NCBI GenBank assembly: GCA_037200985.1
Contig: JBBCGJ010000001.1
Coordinates: 4,316,756-4,380,755, forward strand
DNA: 64,000 nt
Reading direction: 5' to 3'
Source: Rhizomicrobium sp.
Lineage (GTDB): Bacteria > Pseudomonadota > Alphaproteobacteria > Micropepsales > Micropepsaceae
Numbering within the stretch: the stretch's first letter is position 1; each line of letters begins with the position of its first letter. Positions 34,942 to 44,079 of the stretch are shown one piece after another. Both the position numbers and the translations under genes were made by a program. Below the pieces are notes generated by a model, which saw nothing but the letters and a program-made list of their open reading frames with translations, did no database searches and had not been told where the DNA came from.

Positions 34942-36623
34942 TGAGCGAGGCCGCCCTGTATGACCGCGCGCGCAAGGCCGGCCTTGCGCCGGATTGGATT
35001 GATGCGGCGGGGCATTCCAAGACCGTCTCTCCCGATACGTTACGTGCGGTACTCGCTGCCTTGAGCGGCTACGAAGCCGGCGAGGCGCAGGCGGGCGAGA
35101 TCGGAACGTGTTTTTCGGTCGGCGAAGCCGCGCCGGGGCGACGCGTGGCCGGCCTGGCCGTCCAGCTTTATGCCCTTCGTGGCAGCGACGGTTTCGGCGA
35201 TCTCGGCGCGCTGTCGCGGTTTGCCTGCGAGGCAGCGCCGCTCGGTATCGATGCGATTGCGGTCAGCCCGATCCATGCGCCGTTTCTGGCCGCCGTGGAC
35301 GAGATCAGTCCTTACGCGCCGTCGAGCCGCCTGTTTCTCAACCCGCTCTATGCGACGGAAGACGTGCCTGACGACGGGCGCGACGGCCTTGTCGATTGGC
35401 CGGCAGCGTCGCGCGCCAAGCTCGCAAGGCTGCGCGCGGCTCACGCGCAGGCGCCGCTCACGCCAGCGGACGGCCGGCTTCGCGACCACGCGCGGTTCGA
35501 CGCGCTCGACGCACATTTCCGCGATCAGCGTCTCTATCGCTGGCAGGACTGGCCGGTTGCCTATCGCGATCCGCGCAGCGACGCGGTTGAGGCGTTCGCG
35601 CGCGATCACCAGAATGAAATAGACTTCTACGTCTTCCTGCAAAGACGGACCGACGACAGCTTGGCCGCGGCGCAGGCGGCGGCGCGCGATGCCGGCATGG
35701 CGATCGGCCTGATCGCCGACATCGCCGTGGGCATGAGTCCGCATGGCAGCCACGCCTGGAGCGCGCCGGACGATGTGTTGCGCGGGCTCACCGTCGGCGC
35801 GCCGCCCGACATCTTCAATCCGCAAGGGCAGAGCTGGGGCCTCACCGCACTGTCGCCGGCGGCGCCGCGCGCGGCTTTCGTCGACACCTGGGACGCCGCG
35901 ATGCGCCATGCCGGCGGCGTCAGGATCGATCACGCAATGGGGCTCTACCGTCTCTGGGTGATTCCGGACGGCGCGGGTTCGCAGGACGGCGTCTATCTGC
36001 ATTATCCGATGCGGGCGCTGATGGGGCTGCTCGCCGAACGGTCCCGGCACCATCGCGCCATCGTCATCGGTGAAGACCTGGGAACGGTGCCCGAAGGTTT
36101 TCGTGAAGCGATGCGCTGCGCCGGCATGCTCGGCATGGAGGTGCTCTGGTTCCAGCGCGACGGCCGGCACTTCCGTCCTTCGGAACGCTGGTCGGCGCGC
36201 GCCGCGGCGCTCACCACGACACACGATCTTCCCACCGTCGCGGGCTGGTGGCGCGGCCGCGACATCGATTGGTTGGAGAAGCTCGGTCGCAAATCCGAGT
36301 ATGGCGACATCGCGGCCGAGCGCTGGGCGCGGGGCGAGGATCGTTCGCATCTGTGGTCGGCGATCGGCCACGGTTCGGAACCTTCGCCGGAGGACGCAGG
36401 CCGGATCGTCGAGGCCGCCCTGGCCTTCGTCGGTCGTACGCCCTGCGAGATCGCGATTGTGCCCGTCGAGGACGTGTTGGGCTTGGTCGAGCAGCCCAAC
36501 ATCCCCGGCACCATCGACGAGCACCCCAATTGGCGCCGGCGCCTGCCGCCGAGCGACGCTTTCGCAAGTCCCGCTGCGCGCACCCATCTCGCGGCGCTCA
36601 CGCGCGAACGGTCGCGCTCATGA
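34938..36623 (+). CDS. malQ: 4-alpha-glucanotransferase (amylomaltase)
   Basis: The 561-residue GH77 enzyme shows VQLYALRGSDGFGDLGAL, GGVRIDHAMGLYRLWVIP (nucleophile), VIGEDLGTVPEGF (acid) and TTTHDLPTVAGWWRG. Amylomaltase transfers glucan segments between maltooligosaccharides and releases glucose. The ATG at 34938 is chosen because it gives the ATGA overlap with treZ; an adjacent ATG at 34941 would remove one residue. Glucose it frees is a possible substrate for the ROK kinase across the cluster. Confidence 0.93.
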   Translation: MMSEAALYDRARKAGLAPDWIDAAGHSKTVSPDTLRAVLAALSGYEAGEAQAGEIGTCFSVGEAAPGRRVAGLAVQLYALRGSDGFGDLGALSRFACEAAPLGIDAIAVSPIHAPFLAAVDEISPYAPSSRLFLNPLYATEDVPDDGRDGLVDWPAASRAKLARLRAAHAQAPLTPADGRLRDHARFDALDAHFRDQRLYRWQDWPVAYRDPRSDAVEAFARDHQNEIDFYVFLQRRTDDSLAAAQAAARDAGMAIGLIADIAVGMSPHGSHAWSAPDDVLRGLTVGAPPDIFNPQGQSWGLTALSPAAPRAAFVDTWDAAMRHAGGVRIDHAMGLYRLWVIPDGAGSQDGVYLHYPMRALMGLLAERSRHHRAIVIGEDLGTVPEGFREAMRCAGMLGMEVLWFQRDGRHFRPSERWSARAAALTTTHDLPTVAGWWRGRDIDWLEKLGRKSEYGDIAAERWARGEDRSHLWSAIGHGSEPSPEDAGRIVEAALAFVGRTPCEIAIVPVEDVLGLVEQPNIPGTIDEHPNWRRRLPPSDAFASPAARTHLAALTRERSRS

Positions 36624-39025
36624 CGCCGCGCGCCACCTATCGCATGCAATTCCACAAGGGCTTCACCTTCGCGGACGCGGCGGCGCTCGCGCCCTATCTG
36701 GCCTCGTTGGGCATCAGCCATCTCTATTCCTCGCCGATTCTCGCCGCGCGCGCCGGCTCGACGCACGGCTACGACGTGATCGACCACGCGCGCGTCAACC
36801 CGGAGCTCGGTGCCGAGGATGGATTCCGCGCGCTGGCGGCGGCCCTGCGGGCGCACGAGATCGGCATCGTGCTCGATATCGTGCCGAATCATATGGCGGT
36901 CGGCGGCGCCGACAATCCCTGCTGGCTCGACCTTCTAGAGAAGGGTCGCGACAGCGTCTTCGCCAACATGTTCGACATCGACTGGGAACCGGCGCAACCC
37001 AATCTGCGCGACAAGGTGCTGGTGCCGCTCCTGGGCGCAAAGCCGCGCGACGTGATCGCAGCAGGCGAAATCTCGCTCATCAAGGACGAACGCCTCGGCA
37101 AATACGCCTTCGCCTATGGCGAGCATCGTTTTCCGCTGCGCAAGGAGGATTATGAAGAGGTCGAAACCGATCTCGCCGCGGCCAACAAGCCCGAGCGGCT
37201 GGGCGCCCTGCTTGAACGGCAGAACTTCCGTCTCGCCTTCTGGCGCGACGCCGGCGAGCGCATCAACTGGCGGCGCTTCTTCGACATCACCGAGCTCGCG
37301 GCGTTGCGTGTCGAAGACGACGGCGTGTTCGAGATTATCCACGGCACCGTTTTCCGGCTCTATGCCGAGGGCCTGATCGACGGCGTGCGCGTCGACCACG
37401 TCGACGGCCTCGCCGATCCCAAGGCCTATTGCCAGCGCCTGCGCGCGCGCCTCGAAGCGCTCAACGCGCAGCGCGAGCGCAAGGATGCGCCTTATATCGT
37501 GGTCGAGAAGATACTAGCCTCGAACGAAACCCTGCCCGAGGACTGGGGAATCGACGGCACGACGGGCTACGATTTCATGGACCAGGTCTCGGCGCTGCAG
37601 CATGACGATGCGAATGCCGCGCGCTTCGGGGCGCTATGGGCCGAGATCAGCGGACGTTCGCCCGACTTCGCGCCGGAGGAACGCGCCGCGCGCCGCGAGG
37701 TGATGGAGAACGCCTTTGCCAACCAGCTGCGCGCTACGGCCGCGGCCTTCCAGGCGTTCGCGCCCGATACCGGCCGAGGCGATTTCGAAACCGCGCTCGC
37801 ATGTCTGCTGGAAAGTTTCCACGCCTATCGCACCTATGCCGGCACGCCCAGCCCGTCCTTCGATGCCGCTTACGAAGATGCGCGGCCTGTGGCGCCGCGG
37901 CGCGCGCTCGATGCGATCGCGCGGGCCCTGCGCTCGGGCGACGAGGCAGCGCGCGACGCGGCGCGGCGTTTCAACCAGCTCGCCGCGCCGGTGGCGGCCA
38001 AGGCCGTCGAGGACACCGCCTTCTATCGCTACGGCCGGCTGCTCTCGCGCAACGATGTCGGTTTCGCGCCGGATTGTTTCGGGTGGTCTCCGGAGATCTT
38101 CCTCGCCAAAGCGCAGGAACGCCAGCGGGCGTTTCCGAGGGCGATGCTCGCGACGGCGACTCACGACCACAAGCGCGGCGAGGACGTGCGCGCGCGACTG
38201 GCGGCGCTCAGCGAGATTCCCGACATGTGGGAGAACGAGGCGCGCGCCTGGTTCGCGATGAACGCAGCCCTGCGACCGCCGAAGGTGATGCCGGGCGACG
38301 AATACCAGCTCTATCAGACGCTCGTCGGCGCATGGCCTATCGAGGCCGGTCGCGTGCTCGCTTGGCGCGAGAAGTCCTTGCGCGAAGCCAAGCTCGAGAC
38401 CTCATGGTTCGCGCCCGATGCAGCGTTCGAAGAGCAGAACGCCGCGTTCGTGCGGGCTATCCTCGATCCCGGCCACGGCTTCACCCAAAGGATCGATGGC
38501 TTCGTCGCCAAGCTTGCGCCGGCGGGCATCTGCAACAGCCTGGTGCAATGCGCGCTGCGCTATACGTTGCCGGGCGTCCCCGATCTTTACCAAGGCTCCG
38601 AGCTTTGGGATTTCAGCCTGGTCGATCCCGACAACCGCCGGCCCGTCGACTACGGGCTGCGCAACGAGATGCTGCCCCGTACGATGTCGTTGGACGGCTG
38701 GAAATCCGGCGCTTCGAAGCTGGCCTTGATCCGACGGCTGCTGGCATTGCGCAAGGAACGGCCGGATGCGTTCGAAGCGGACATCGAGCCCGTGCCGGCA
38801 CCCAGCCGCGTCTTGGCGTTTCGACGCGGCCCGCTCCTTGTGGCCGTTCCGCTTCTGTCGGCGCAAGCCTGCATGGAACGCGGCATCCCGTTGCCGGCGG
38901 CGTCCGGCGCCCTTCGGGCCGAAGGACGCTGGCACAACGCGCTCGATTCCGCCCTGCCACGCGTGGGCGCGCTCGATTGCGCCGAACTGTTCTCCGACTT
39001 CCCCGTCGCGGTGCTGGTGGCGTGA
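36620..39025 (+). CDS. treY: maltooligosyl trehalose synthase
   Basis: TreY (GH13_26) converts the reducing end of maltooligosaccharides to a trehalosyl unit. The 801-residue protein begins TYRMQFHKGFTFADA, with LGISHLYSSPI, DIVPNHMAVG, DGVRVDHVDGLADP (nucleophile), IVVEKILASNETLPEDW (acid), TTGYDFMDQV, ATATHDHKRGEDVRARLA and VPDLYQGSELWDFSLVDPDN, all characteristic of the family. It overlaps malQ (ATGA) and the DUF72 gene (GTGA). Confidence 0.95.
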   Translation: MTPRATYRMQFHKGFTFADAAALAPYLASLGISHLYSSPILAARAGSTHGYDVIDHARVNPELGAEDGFRALAAALRAHEIGIVLDIVPNHMAVGGADNPCWLDLLEKGRDSVFANMFDIDWEPAQPNLRDKVLVPLLGAKPRDVIAAGEISLIKDERLGKYAFAYGEHRFPLRKEDYEEVETDLAAANKPERLGALLERQNFRLAFWRDAGERINWRRFFDITELAALRVEDDGVFEIIHGTVFRLYAEGLIDGVRVDHVDGLADPKAYCQRLRARLEALNAQRERKDAPYIVVEKILASNETLPEDWGIDGTTGYDFMDQVSALQHDDANAARFGALWAEISGRSPDFAPEERAARREVMENAFANQLRATAAAFQAFAPDTGRGDFETALACLLESFHAYRTYAGTPSPSFDAAYEDARPVAPRRALDAIARALRSGDEAARDAARRFNQLAAPVAAKAVEDTAFYRYGRLLSRNDVGFAPDCFGWSPEIFLAKAQERQRAFPRAMLATATHDHKRGEDVRARLAALSEIPDMWENEARAWFAMNAALRPPKVMPGDEYQLYQTLVGAWPIEAGRVLAWREKSLREAKLETSWFAPDAAFEEQNAAFVRAILDPGHGFTQRIDGFVAKLAPAGICNSLVQCALRYTLPGVPDLYQGSELWDFSLVDPDNRRPVDYGLRNEMLPRTMSLDGWKSGASKLALIRRLLALRKERPDAFEADIEPVPAPSRVLAFRRGPLLVAVPLLSAQACMERGIPLPAASGALRAEGRWHNALDSALPRVGALDCAELFSDFPVAVLVA

Positions 39026-39957
39026 CGGTGCGCGTCGGCATCTCCGGCTGGCGCTATGCGCGATGGCGCGGCGTATTCTATCCCAAGGGTCTGCGCCAGA
39101 AGGACGAGTTGGCTTTCGCGGCGCGCACCTTTCCGACCATTGAGATCAACGGTACGTTCTATTCGCTGCAGAGCCCGGCGCTCTTCGGCCGCTGGGCGGA
39201 AGAGACGCCGGACGATTTCGTCTTTGCGCTCAAGGGCCCGCGCTACGTCACGCATATGCTCAAGCTGAAGGATACGAAGCCCGCGCTCGCCAATTTCTTC
39301 GCCTCGGGCTTGCTCCGGCTGGAACGGAAGCTCGGACCTATCCTCTGGCAGCTTCCTCCCACTCTGGCATTCGATGCGGAACGGCTCGCCGCCTTCTTTG
39401 CTCTCCTGCCGCGCGACACCGATGCCGCTGCCCGGTTGGCACGGGCCCACAACGACAAACTCAAAGCCAAGGCCTGGCTGCGGACGCGCGAGAACCGCAG
39501 GCTCCGGCACGCGCTCGAAGTGCGGCACGAGAGCTTCAAGACGCGCGCCTTCATCGGGCTGCTGCGCAAGTATGACATCGCGCTGGTCTGCGCCGACACA
39601 GTGGAATGGCCGCTCCTCATGGATGTCACGTCCGACTTCGTCTATTGCCGCCTGCACGGATCGGAAGAGCTATACGCCAGCGGATACAACGATAACGCAT
39701 TGGCGATCTGGGCGAATCGGATCGGAGCTTGGGCCGGCGGCGGCGACGCGGAGGGTCCGCACGCCGGCAAGGGCCGGGCGCCACGTCGCAAATCCAGAGA
39801 CGTCTATGTCTATTTCGACAACGACGCCATGGTACGGGCGCCGTTCGATGCGGGGAATCTCATCCAGAAGCTGGAACCGCCTTCGCGTCCCAGACCTGCT
39901 CGGCGTATTGGCGCACAAGACGATCCATCGAGAACGGACTCATCCGCGCGACGTTGA
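39022..39957 (+). CDS. DUF72-family protein, last gene of the trehalose/glucan run
   Basis: The 311-residue protein has the DUF72 (YecE-like) barrel signature: VGISGWRYARWRGVFYP, EINGTFYSLQSP, FALKGPRYVTHMLKL, LGPILWQLPP, RHESF and VYCRLHGSEELYASGYND, ending VYVYFDNDA. The biochemical function of DUF72 proteins is not established. The start is a GTG overlapping the treY stop, so it is translated as part of the operon, which implies a role linked to trehalose or glucan metabolism. Its 3' end runs 98 bases into the convergent glgP gene; the last about 30 residues (PSRPRPARR...) lie beyond the conserved domain. Confidence 0.85.
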   Translation: MTVRVGISGWRYARWRGVFYPKGLRQKDELAFAARTFPTIEINGTFYSLQSPALFGRWAEETPDDFVFALKGPRYVTHMLKLKDTKPALANFFASGLLRLERKLGPILWQLPPTLAFDAERLAAFFALLPRDTDAAARLARAHNDKLKAKAWLRTRENRRLRHALEVRHESFKTRAFIGLLRKYDIALVCADTVEWPLLMDVTSDFVYCRLHGSEELYASGYNDNALAIWANRIGAWAGGGDAEGPHAGKGRAPRRKSRDVYVYFDNDAMVRAPFDAGNLIQKLEPPSRPRPARRIGAQDDPSRTDSSARR

Positions 39958-42316
39958 GGATCGCCTTCGTCGTCCATGCCGTCTTGTCGCGCCAGGCTTC
40001 GTCGACCGTCGCCTGCGCCCGTACATAGGCGTCGTAATCGGCCAGCACCATGAAAGGATCGCCGCCGGCCAGGAGTGCGCCGACGACTGGCACGAACAGG
40101 CCGCGGTCATGGGGCGTGAAATAGCCGTCGCGGATCATGTCGAGACTCTCGCGGACTTCGGCGTTGTCGCGATAGATCGCTCTCGGATCGTAGCCCGCGG
40201 CGTGCAGTGCCTGAAGTTCTTCGAAGCTATGGCCGAACATCCAGATGTTCTCGGGTCCGACCGCGTCGCGGATTTCGGTGTTCGCGCCGTCCAGGGTGGC
40301 GATGGAGAGCGCGCCGTTCAGCGCAAGCTTCATGTTGCCGGTTCCCGACGCCTCGGTGCCCGCGGCCGATATCTGCTCGGACAGATCGCCCGCGCTCACG
40401 AGCTGCTCGGCGATCTGGACGCCGTAATTCGGTACGAACACGATCTTCAGAAGGCCGCGCGTCCTGGGATCGTGGTTCACGATGTCGGCGACTGCGTTGA
40501 TCAGATGGATGATCCGCTTGGCCATGACATAGCCGGGCGCGGCCTTGCCGGCGAAGATCACGGTGCGTGGAACCTCGTCGGCGCCGGCGCGGATGCGATT
40601 GTAGCGGCCGATCACCTGCAGGATGTTGAGAAGCTGCCGCTTGTATTCGTGGATGCGCTTGACGTGAAGGTCGAACAGCGATGCCGGATCGATCGCGATC
40701 CCATGCCGCGCGCCGAGCATCTGCGCGACTCTCGTTTTGTTCGTTCGTTTCACGGACGCGAAGTCCGCGCGGAAGGCCTCGTCGCCGGCGCAGGGCTCAA
40801 GCTCGCGCAGCCGGTCGAAATTGGTGAGCCATTCGCCCTCGATGCGGGTTCCGATCAGCGCCGTCAGCGCGGGATTGGCATCGGCCAGCCAGCGCCGCTG
40901 GGAGATGCCGTTGGTCAGGCTGATGATCCGTCCCGGCCAGAGCCGGTCGAAGTCGCGGAACAGCGTCTGCCGCATGATGCTGGTATGGGTATGCGACACC
41001 CCATTCACCCGATGACTGCCGATGATCGCCAGATGGGCCATGCGCACGCTCTTGGGGCCGTTCTCGTCGATGATCGACATCCGGCGCAACAGGTCCGTAT
41101 CGCCCGGATTGCGATGCATCACGTCGCGCAGGAACCGCGCGTTGATCTCATAGATGATCTGCAGGTGCCGCGGCAGCAGGGTTTCGAACAGCGGCACCGG
41201 CCAGAGCTCCAGCGCCTCGGAGAGCAATGTGTGATTGGTGAAGGCGAAAACGGCGCCGGTGATGGTCCAGGCCTTGTCCCAGACAACGCGATGAACGTCG
41301 ACCAACAGACGCATCAGCTCGGCGATCGCAAGTACGGGATGGGTGTCGTTTAGCTGGATGGCGACGTGATCGGCGAGATCCTCGATCGCCATGCCGCGCC
41401 GCAGATGCCGGTGCAGGATGTCCTGAAGCGAGGCGCAGACGAGGAAGAATTCCTGCTTCAGCCGCAGCTCGCGGCCGATATTGATCGAATCGTTGGGATA
41501 GAGGACGCGCGACAACGTCTCCGACTGGGCCTTCTCCTCGACCGCCTCGGCGTAGTCGCCGCGATTGAACCACGCGAAGTTGAAGTCCGACGTCGCCTTT
41601 GCCGACCACAGCCGGACCATGCCGGTCGTCTCAGCGTCCGCCCCGATGACAGGCATGTCGTAGGCCATGGCGTTGACGGTATCCGTCTCGCTCCAATGGA
41701 CGTCGAGTTCGCCCTTCCAATTGGTCACCTGCGTCACGCGGCCATGGAACGGAACCGCATAGGTGAAATCGGGCCGCGGGAATTCCCACGGATTGATCTC
41801 CTTCAGCCAGTTCTCCGGATGCTCGACCTGCTCGCCGTTCTCGATCTCCTGGCGGAACATGCCGTATTCGTAGCGGATGCAATAGCCGAGCCCCGCATAG
41901 CCGAGCGCCGCCATCGACTCGAGCAGGCACGCGGCCAGCCGGCCGAGGCCACCATTGCCGAGCGCCGGCTCGACCTCGATCTCCCACAACGTGTCGAGAT
42001 CGACGCCGCAATCGCCGAGCGCGCCGCGGCAGAGTTCCAGAAGACCCTGACTATTCAGGCATGTGCGCAGGAGCTTCCCGGGTAGGAGCTCCATCGACAG
42101 GTAGTACGTCCACTTCGTGCTATGCTCGAAGTTGCGGCGCCACGTTTCCACGCGCGCCATGCTGAGGCGTCCGCGCAGATAATAGGCGAGCGCATAAAAC
42201 CAGTCCTTCTTCGTCGCGGTGTCCGGATCGCGTCCCAGGAGCTGAACGACATTGGCGAGCAGCGCGTCTCGGATGTCCGTTTGCGTGGGTATGGATGGCT
42301 CGGCCAGGGACGTCAT
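39860..42316 (-). CDS. glgP: glycogen/maltodextrin phosphorylase
   Basis: The 818-residue GT35 enzyme has LAACLLESMAALGYAGLGYC, ITLTNGISQRRWL-type sequence, VKRIHEYKRQLLN, KAAPGYVMAKRIIHLIN and the pyridoxal-phosphate lysine motif EASGTGNMKLALNGAL. It phosphorolyses alpha-1,4-glucan to glucose-1-phosphate, the catabolic exit of the cluster. It is transcribed toward the DUF72 gene and their 3' ends overlap, which may couple the two operons by transcriptional interference. The 239 bases upstream, to the cupin gene, must hold its promoter; I found no EcfG motif there. Confidence 0.95.
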   Translation of the reverse strand: MTSLAEPSIPTQTDIRDALLANVVQLLGRDPDTATKKDWFYALAYYLRGRLSMARVETWRRNFEHSTKWTYYLSMELLPGKLLRTCLNSQGLLELCRGALGDCGVDLDTLWEIEVEPALGNGGLGRLAACLLESMAALGYAGLGYCIRYEYGMFRQEIENGEQVEHPENWLKEINPWEFPRPDFTYAVPFHGRVTQVTNWKGELDVHWSETDTVNAMAYDMPVIGADAETTGMVRLWSAKATSDFNFAWFNRGDYAEAVEEKAQSETLSRVLYPNDSINIGRELRLKQEFFLVCASLQDILHRHLRRGMAIEDLADHVAIQLNDTHPVLAIAELMRLLVDVHRVVWDKAWTITGAVFAFTNHTLLSEALELWPVPLFETLLPRHLQIIYEINARFLRDVMHRNPGDTDLLRRMSIIDENGPKSVRMAHLAIIGSHRVNGVSHTHTSIMRQTLFRDFDRLWPGRIISLTNGISQRRWLADANPALTALIGTRIEGEWLTNFDRLRELEPCAGDEAFRADFASVKRTNKTRVAQMLGARHGIAIDPASLFDLHVKRIHEYKRQLLNILQVIGRYNRIRAGADEVPRTVIFAGKAAPGYVMAKRIIHLINAVADIVNHDPRTRGLLKIVFVPNYGVQIAEQLVSAGDLSEQISAAGTEASGTGNMKLALNGALSIATLDGANTEIRDAVGPENIWMFGHSFEELQALHAAGYDPRAIYRDNAEVRESLDMIRDGYFTPHDRGLFVPVVGALLAGGDPFMVLADYDAYVRAQATVDEAWRDKTAWTTKAILNVARMSPFSMDRLVRQYAEQVWDAKAVPASG

Positions 42317-42555
42317 CGCTACGGCTTCAATACAAAGTACAGCCTAAATATGCTTTTGTGGAGCGACAACCATGTTTCGGTGAGTGCCGGGTCCTCAGCG
42401 CTAACGCACAACGACACGTTTTGCTGCAATCCAATCGGGGTTTTTGGTCGCAGTCCAGGCCAGAGACCGCGCCGATAGTTAAGTTCGTGATTTGAAAACT
42501 CTTCGACACGCGGTTCGTTGCCCTTGCGCGTTAGTGCTTGCACGGGAGAGCGGTT

Positions 42556-43149
42556 ATGCTGGAAAGCGTCAAGAGCGTCGCGGAACGGATCACCGGACTG
42601 GGGCGTCCGGCGCGCGCGGATCTCGCCGCGTTGGTGACGCCGCGCAAGGCGAACACGTTCCGCCTGCGGGATGACGGCGAGACGCCGAACAACCGGAAAT
42701 TTCCCCTGGTGCTCTACCGCTCCCCCGTGAAGTTCGCCGGGGGCTACGATCCCGCCGCCATCTTCGAAGCTCTGTTCGAATCGAACGGCTCGGGCGATGG
42801 CTGGCGCGACGGCATGTATGACTGGCTACACTGGCACACCGGAACGCATGAAGTGCTCGGCATCGCGCGCGGCTGGCTCAAGGTACGGTTCGGCGGCGCT
42901 CGCGGCCGAGCGCTCCAGGTAAAGGCCGGCGATGTGCTCGTCCTGCCCGCCGGCATCGGCCACCGCCGCCTGTTGAAAAGCAGGGACCTTCTCGTCGTCG
43001 GCGCCTATCCGTCCGGCGGCACCTATGACGAGAAGACGCCGCGAGACGACGCGCATGACGCAAGCGTGCGTGCGATCGCCCTGGTGCGCGCACCCAAACA
43101 GGATCCCGTCTATGGCCGCCGTGGCCCGCTTCCGCGGCTGTGGCACTGA
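42556..43149 (+). CDS. YjlB-like cupin protein
   Basis: This 197-residue protein has a single cupin domain: HWHTGTHEVLGIARGWLKV (about 93-115) and VKAGDVLVLPAGIGHRRL (about 123-140) supply the metal-binding histidines and glutamate. It resembles the uncharacterised YjlB group (COG4297). The ATG at 42556 is preceded by GGGAGAG, a good ribosome-binding site, and is preferred over a start at 42538. Function unknown. It stands alone, convergent with the next gene at five bases. Confidence 0.7.
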   Translation: MLESVKSVAERITGLGRPARADLAALVTPRKANTFRLRDDGETPNNRKFPLVLYRSPVKFAGGYDPAAIFEALFESNGSGDGWRDGMYDWLHWHTGTHEVLGIARGWLKVRFGGARGRALQVKAGDVLVLPAGIGHRRLLKSRDLLVVGAYPSGGTYDEKTPRDDAHDASVRAIALVRAPKQDPVYGRRGPLPRLWH

Positions 43150-43154
43150 ATGTT

Positions 43155-44066
43155 CTAGGCGGGCGGAAAGTCGGGCGCGTTCAGCACGCGATGGGTGCAG
43201 ATGAGCACGCCGATCAAGATGATCGCATAGTGCTTCGCGAAAGCTTCGCTCAGGAGCGGCGTGATTGAGTCGATCCCGTTTGTGTTGTGGATGTATCCCC
43301 CCGCCTGCTGCAATTCGCGCATCAGGGAGAGGATGTGGCCGCGCGAGGTGTGCAGCCTCGTCGCGAGAAGGGCGAGGTTGGGCTGCAGCGTCCCCGGTGC
43401 CGGAAAGGCTCCGCCTTTGTCGGCTGCCTGATGCAGACAATAGAGAAGGAGCATGCCGCTGCGCCTTGCGGCGGTCTTCTGGATGATCGCCAGCTCGGCG
43501 CGGGTGCGCGGCGCGGCGCCCATCAGGATATCGCCGGTCGTGGCGCACACCAGGCGAAAGACCTCCGGCTCGTCGAACCGGGCCAGCAGGCGCCCGACCT
43601 CGGGCTCGATCTTCGACGCCGCGTCGAATTCTATGCGCAGGCGCGCCTTGAACGCGGCAAGCATCGTCCTGGTCGGCACGTAGCGCCGCACCGGTCCGCT
43701 TTGCTGCACATCGGCCGGTTCGACATAGCCGATGACGCGCAGATGCATCAGGATCGCCGTGGCGCGTCCAGAACTCAACGACCCGGCGGCGCTGCTCAGA
43801 TCCCTCAGGCGGCGATGGGTGAGGCCGCCGGTCGCGTCGAGATAGAGCGCGAGCACCCCCAGCACGAATCGGCCGGAGTCGTCGAACAGCCGATGTTGGG
43901 TCGGGTTGCGATCCAGCAGCGAGAGTGCCTCACCGGCGACGAAGCGCATCGCCTCGCTGAAGCGCGGGCCGGCCCGCAACTCGGCGATCATGTCCTCGCT
44001 AACGTCGTCACCCGCCTGAATCTCCCACCGGGCCAGGCCAGATGGAACCAAGACCGAATCGGCCAT
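43155..44066 (-). CDS. uncharacterised protein with two possible winged-helix segments
   Basis: I do not recognise this roughly 303-residue protein. Two stretches look like DNA-binding winged helices: LTHRRLRDLSSAAGSLSSGR with VIGYVEP (about 85-125) and ALLATRLHTSRGHILSLMRE with LQQAGGYIHN (about 235-265). It ends with a hydrophobic segment, YAIILIGVLICTH. The ATG at 44066 is the likely native start. The frame continues to 44102, but those extra residues are encoded by the end of the inserted IS element. The insertion lies about 12 bases before the start codon, leaving AAGG as a possible ribosome-binding site but replacing the original promoter region. Confidence 0.5.
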   Translation of the reverse strand: MADSVLVPSGLARWEIQAGDDVSEDMIAELRAGPRFSEAMRFVAGEALSLLDRNPTQHRLFDDSGRFVLGVLALYLDATGGLTHRRLRDLSSAAGSLSSGRATAILMHLRVIGYVEPADVQQSGPVRRYVPTRTMLAAFKARLRIEFDAASKIEPEVGRLLARFDEPEVFRLVCATTGDILMGAAPRTRAELAIIQKTAARRSGMLLLYCLHQAADKGGAFPAPGTLQPNLALLATRLHTSRGHILSLMRELQQAGGYIHNTNGIDSITPLLSEAFAKHYAIILIGVLICTHRVLNAPDFPPA

Positions 44067-44079
44067 CGAACGCCTTATA

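Noticed and set aside
18476-42316. Complete OtsAB and GlgC-GlgA routes
   Set aside because: otsB and glgA are present, but I see no otsA or glgC in the window, so neither route is complete here.
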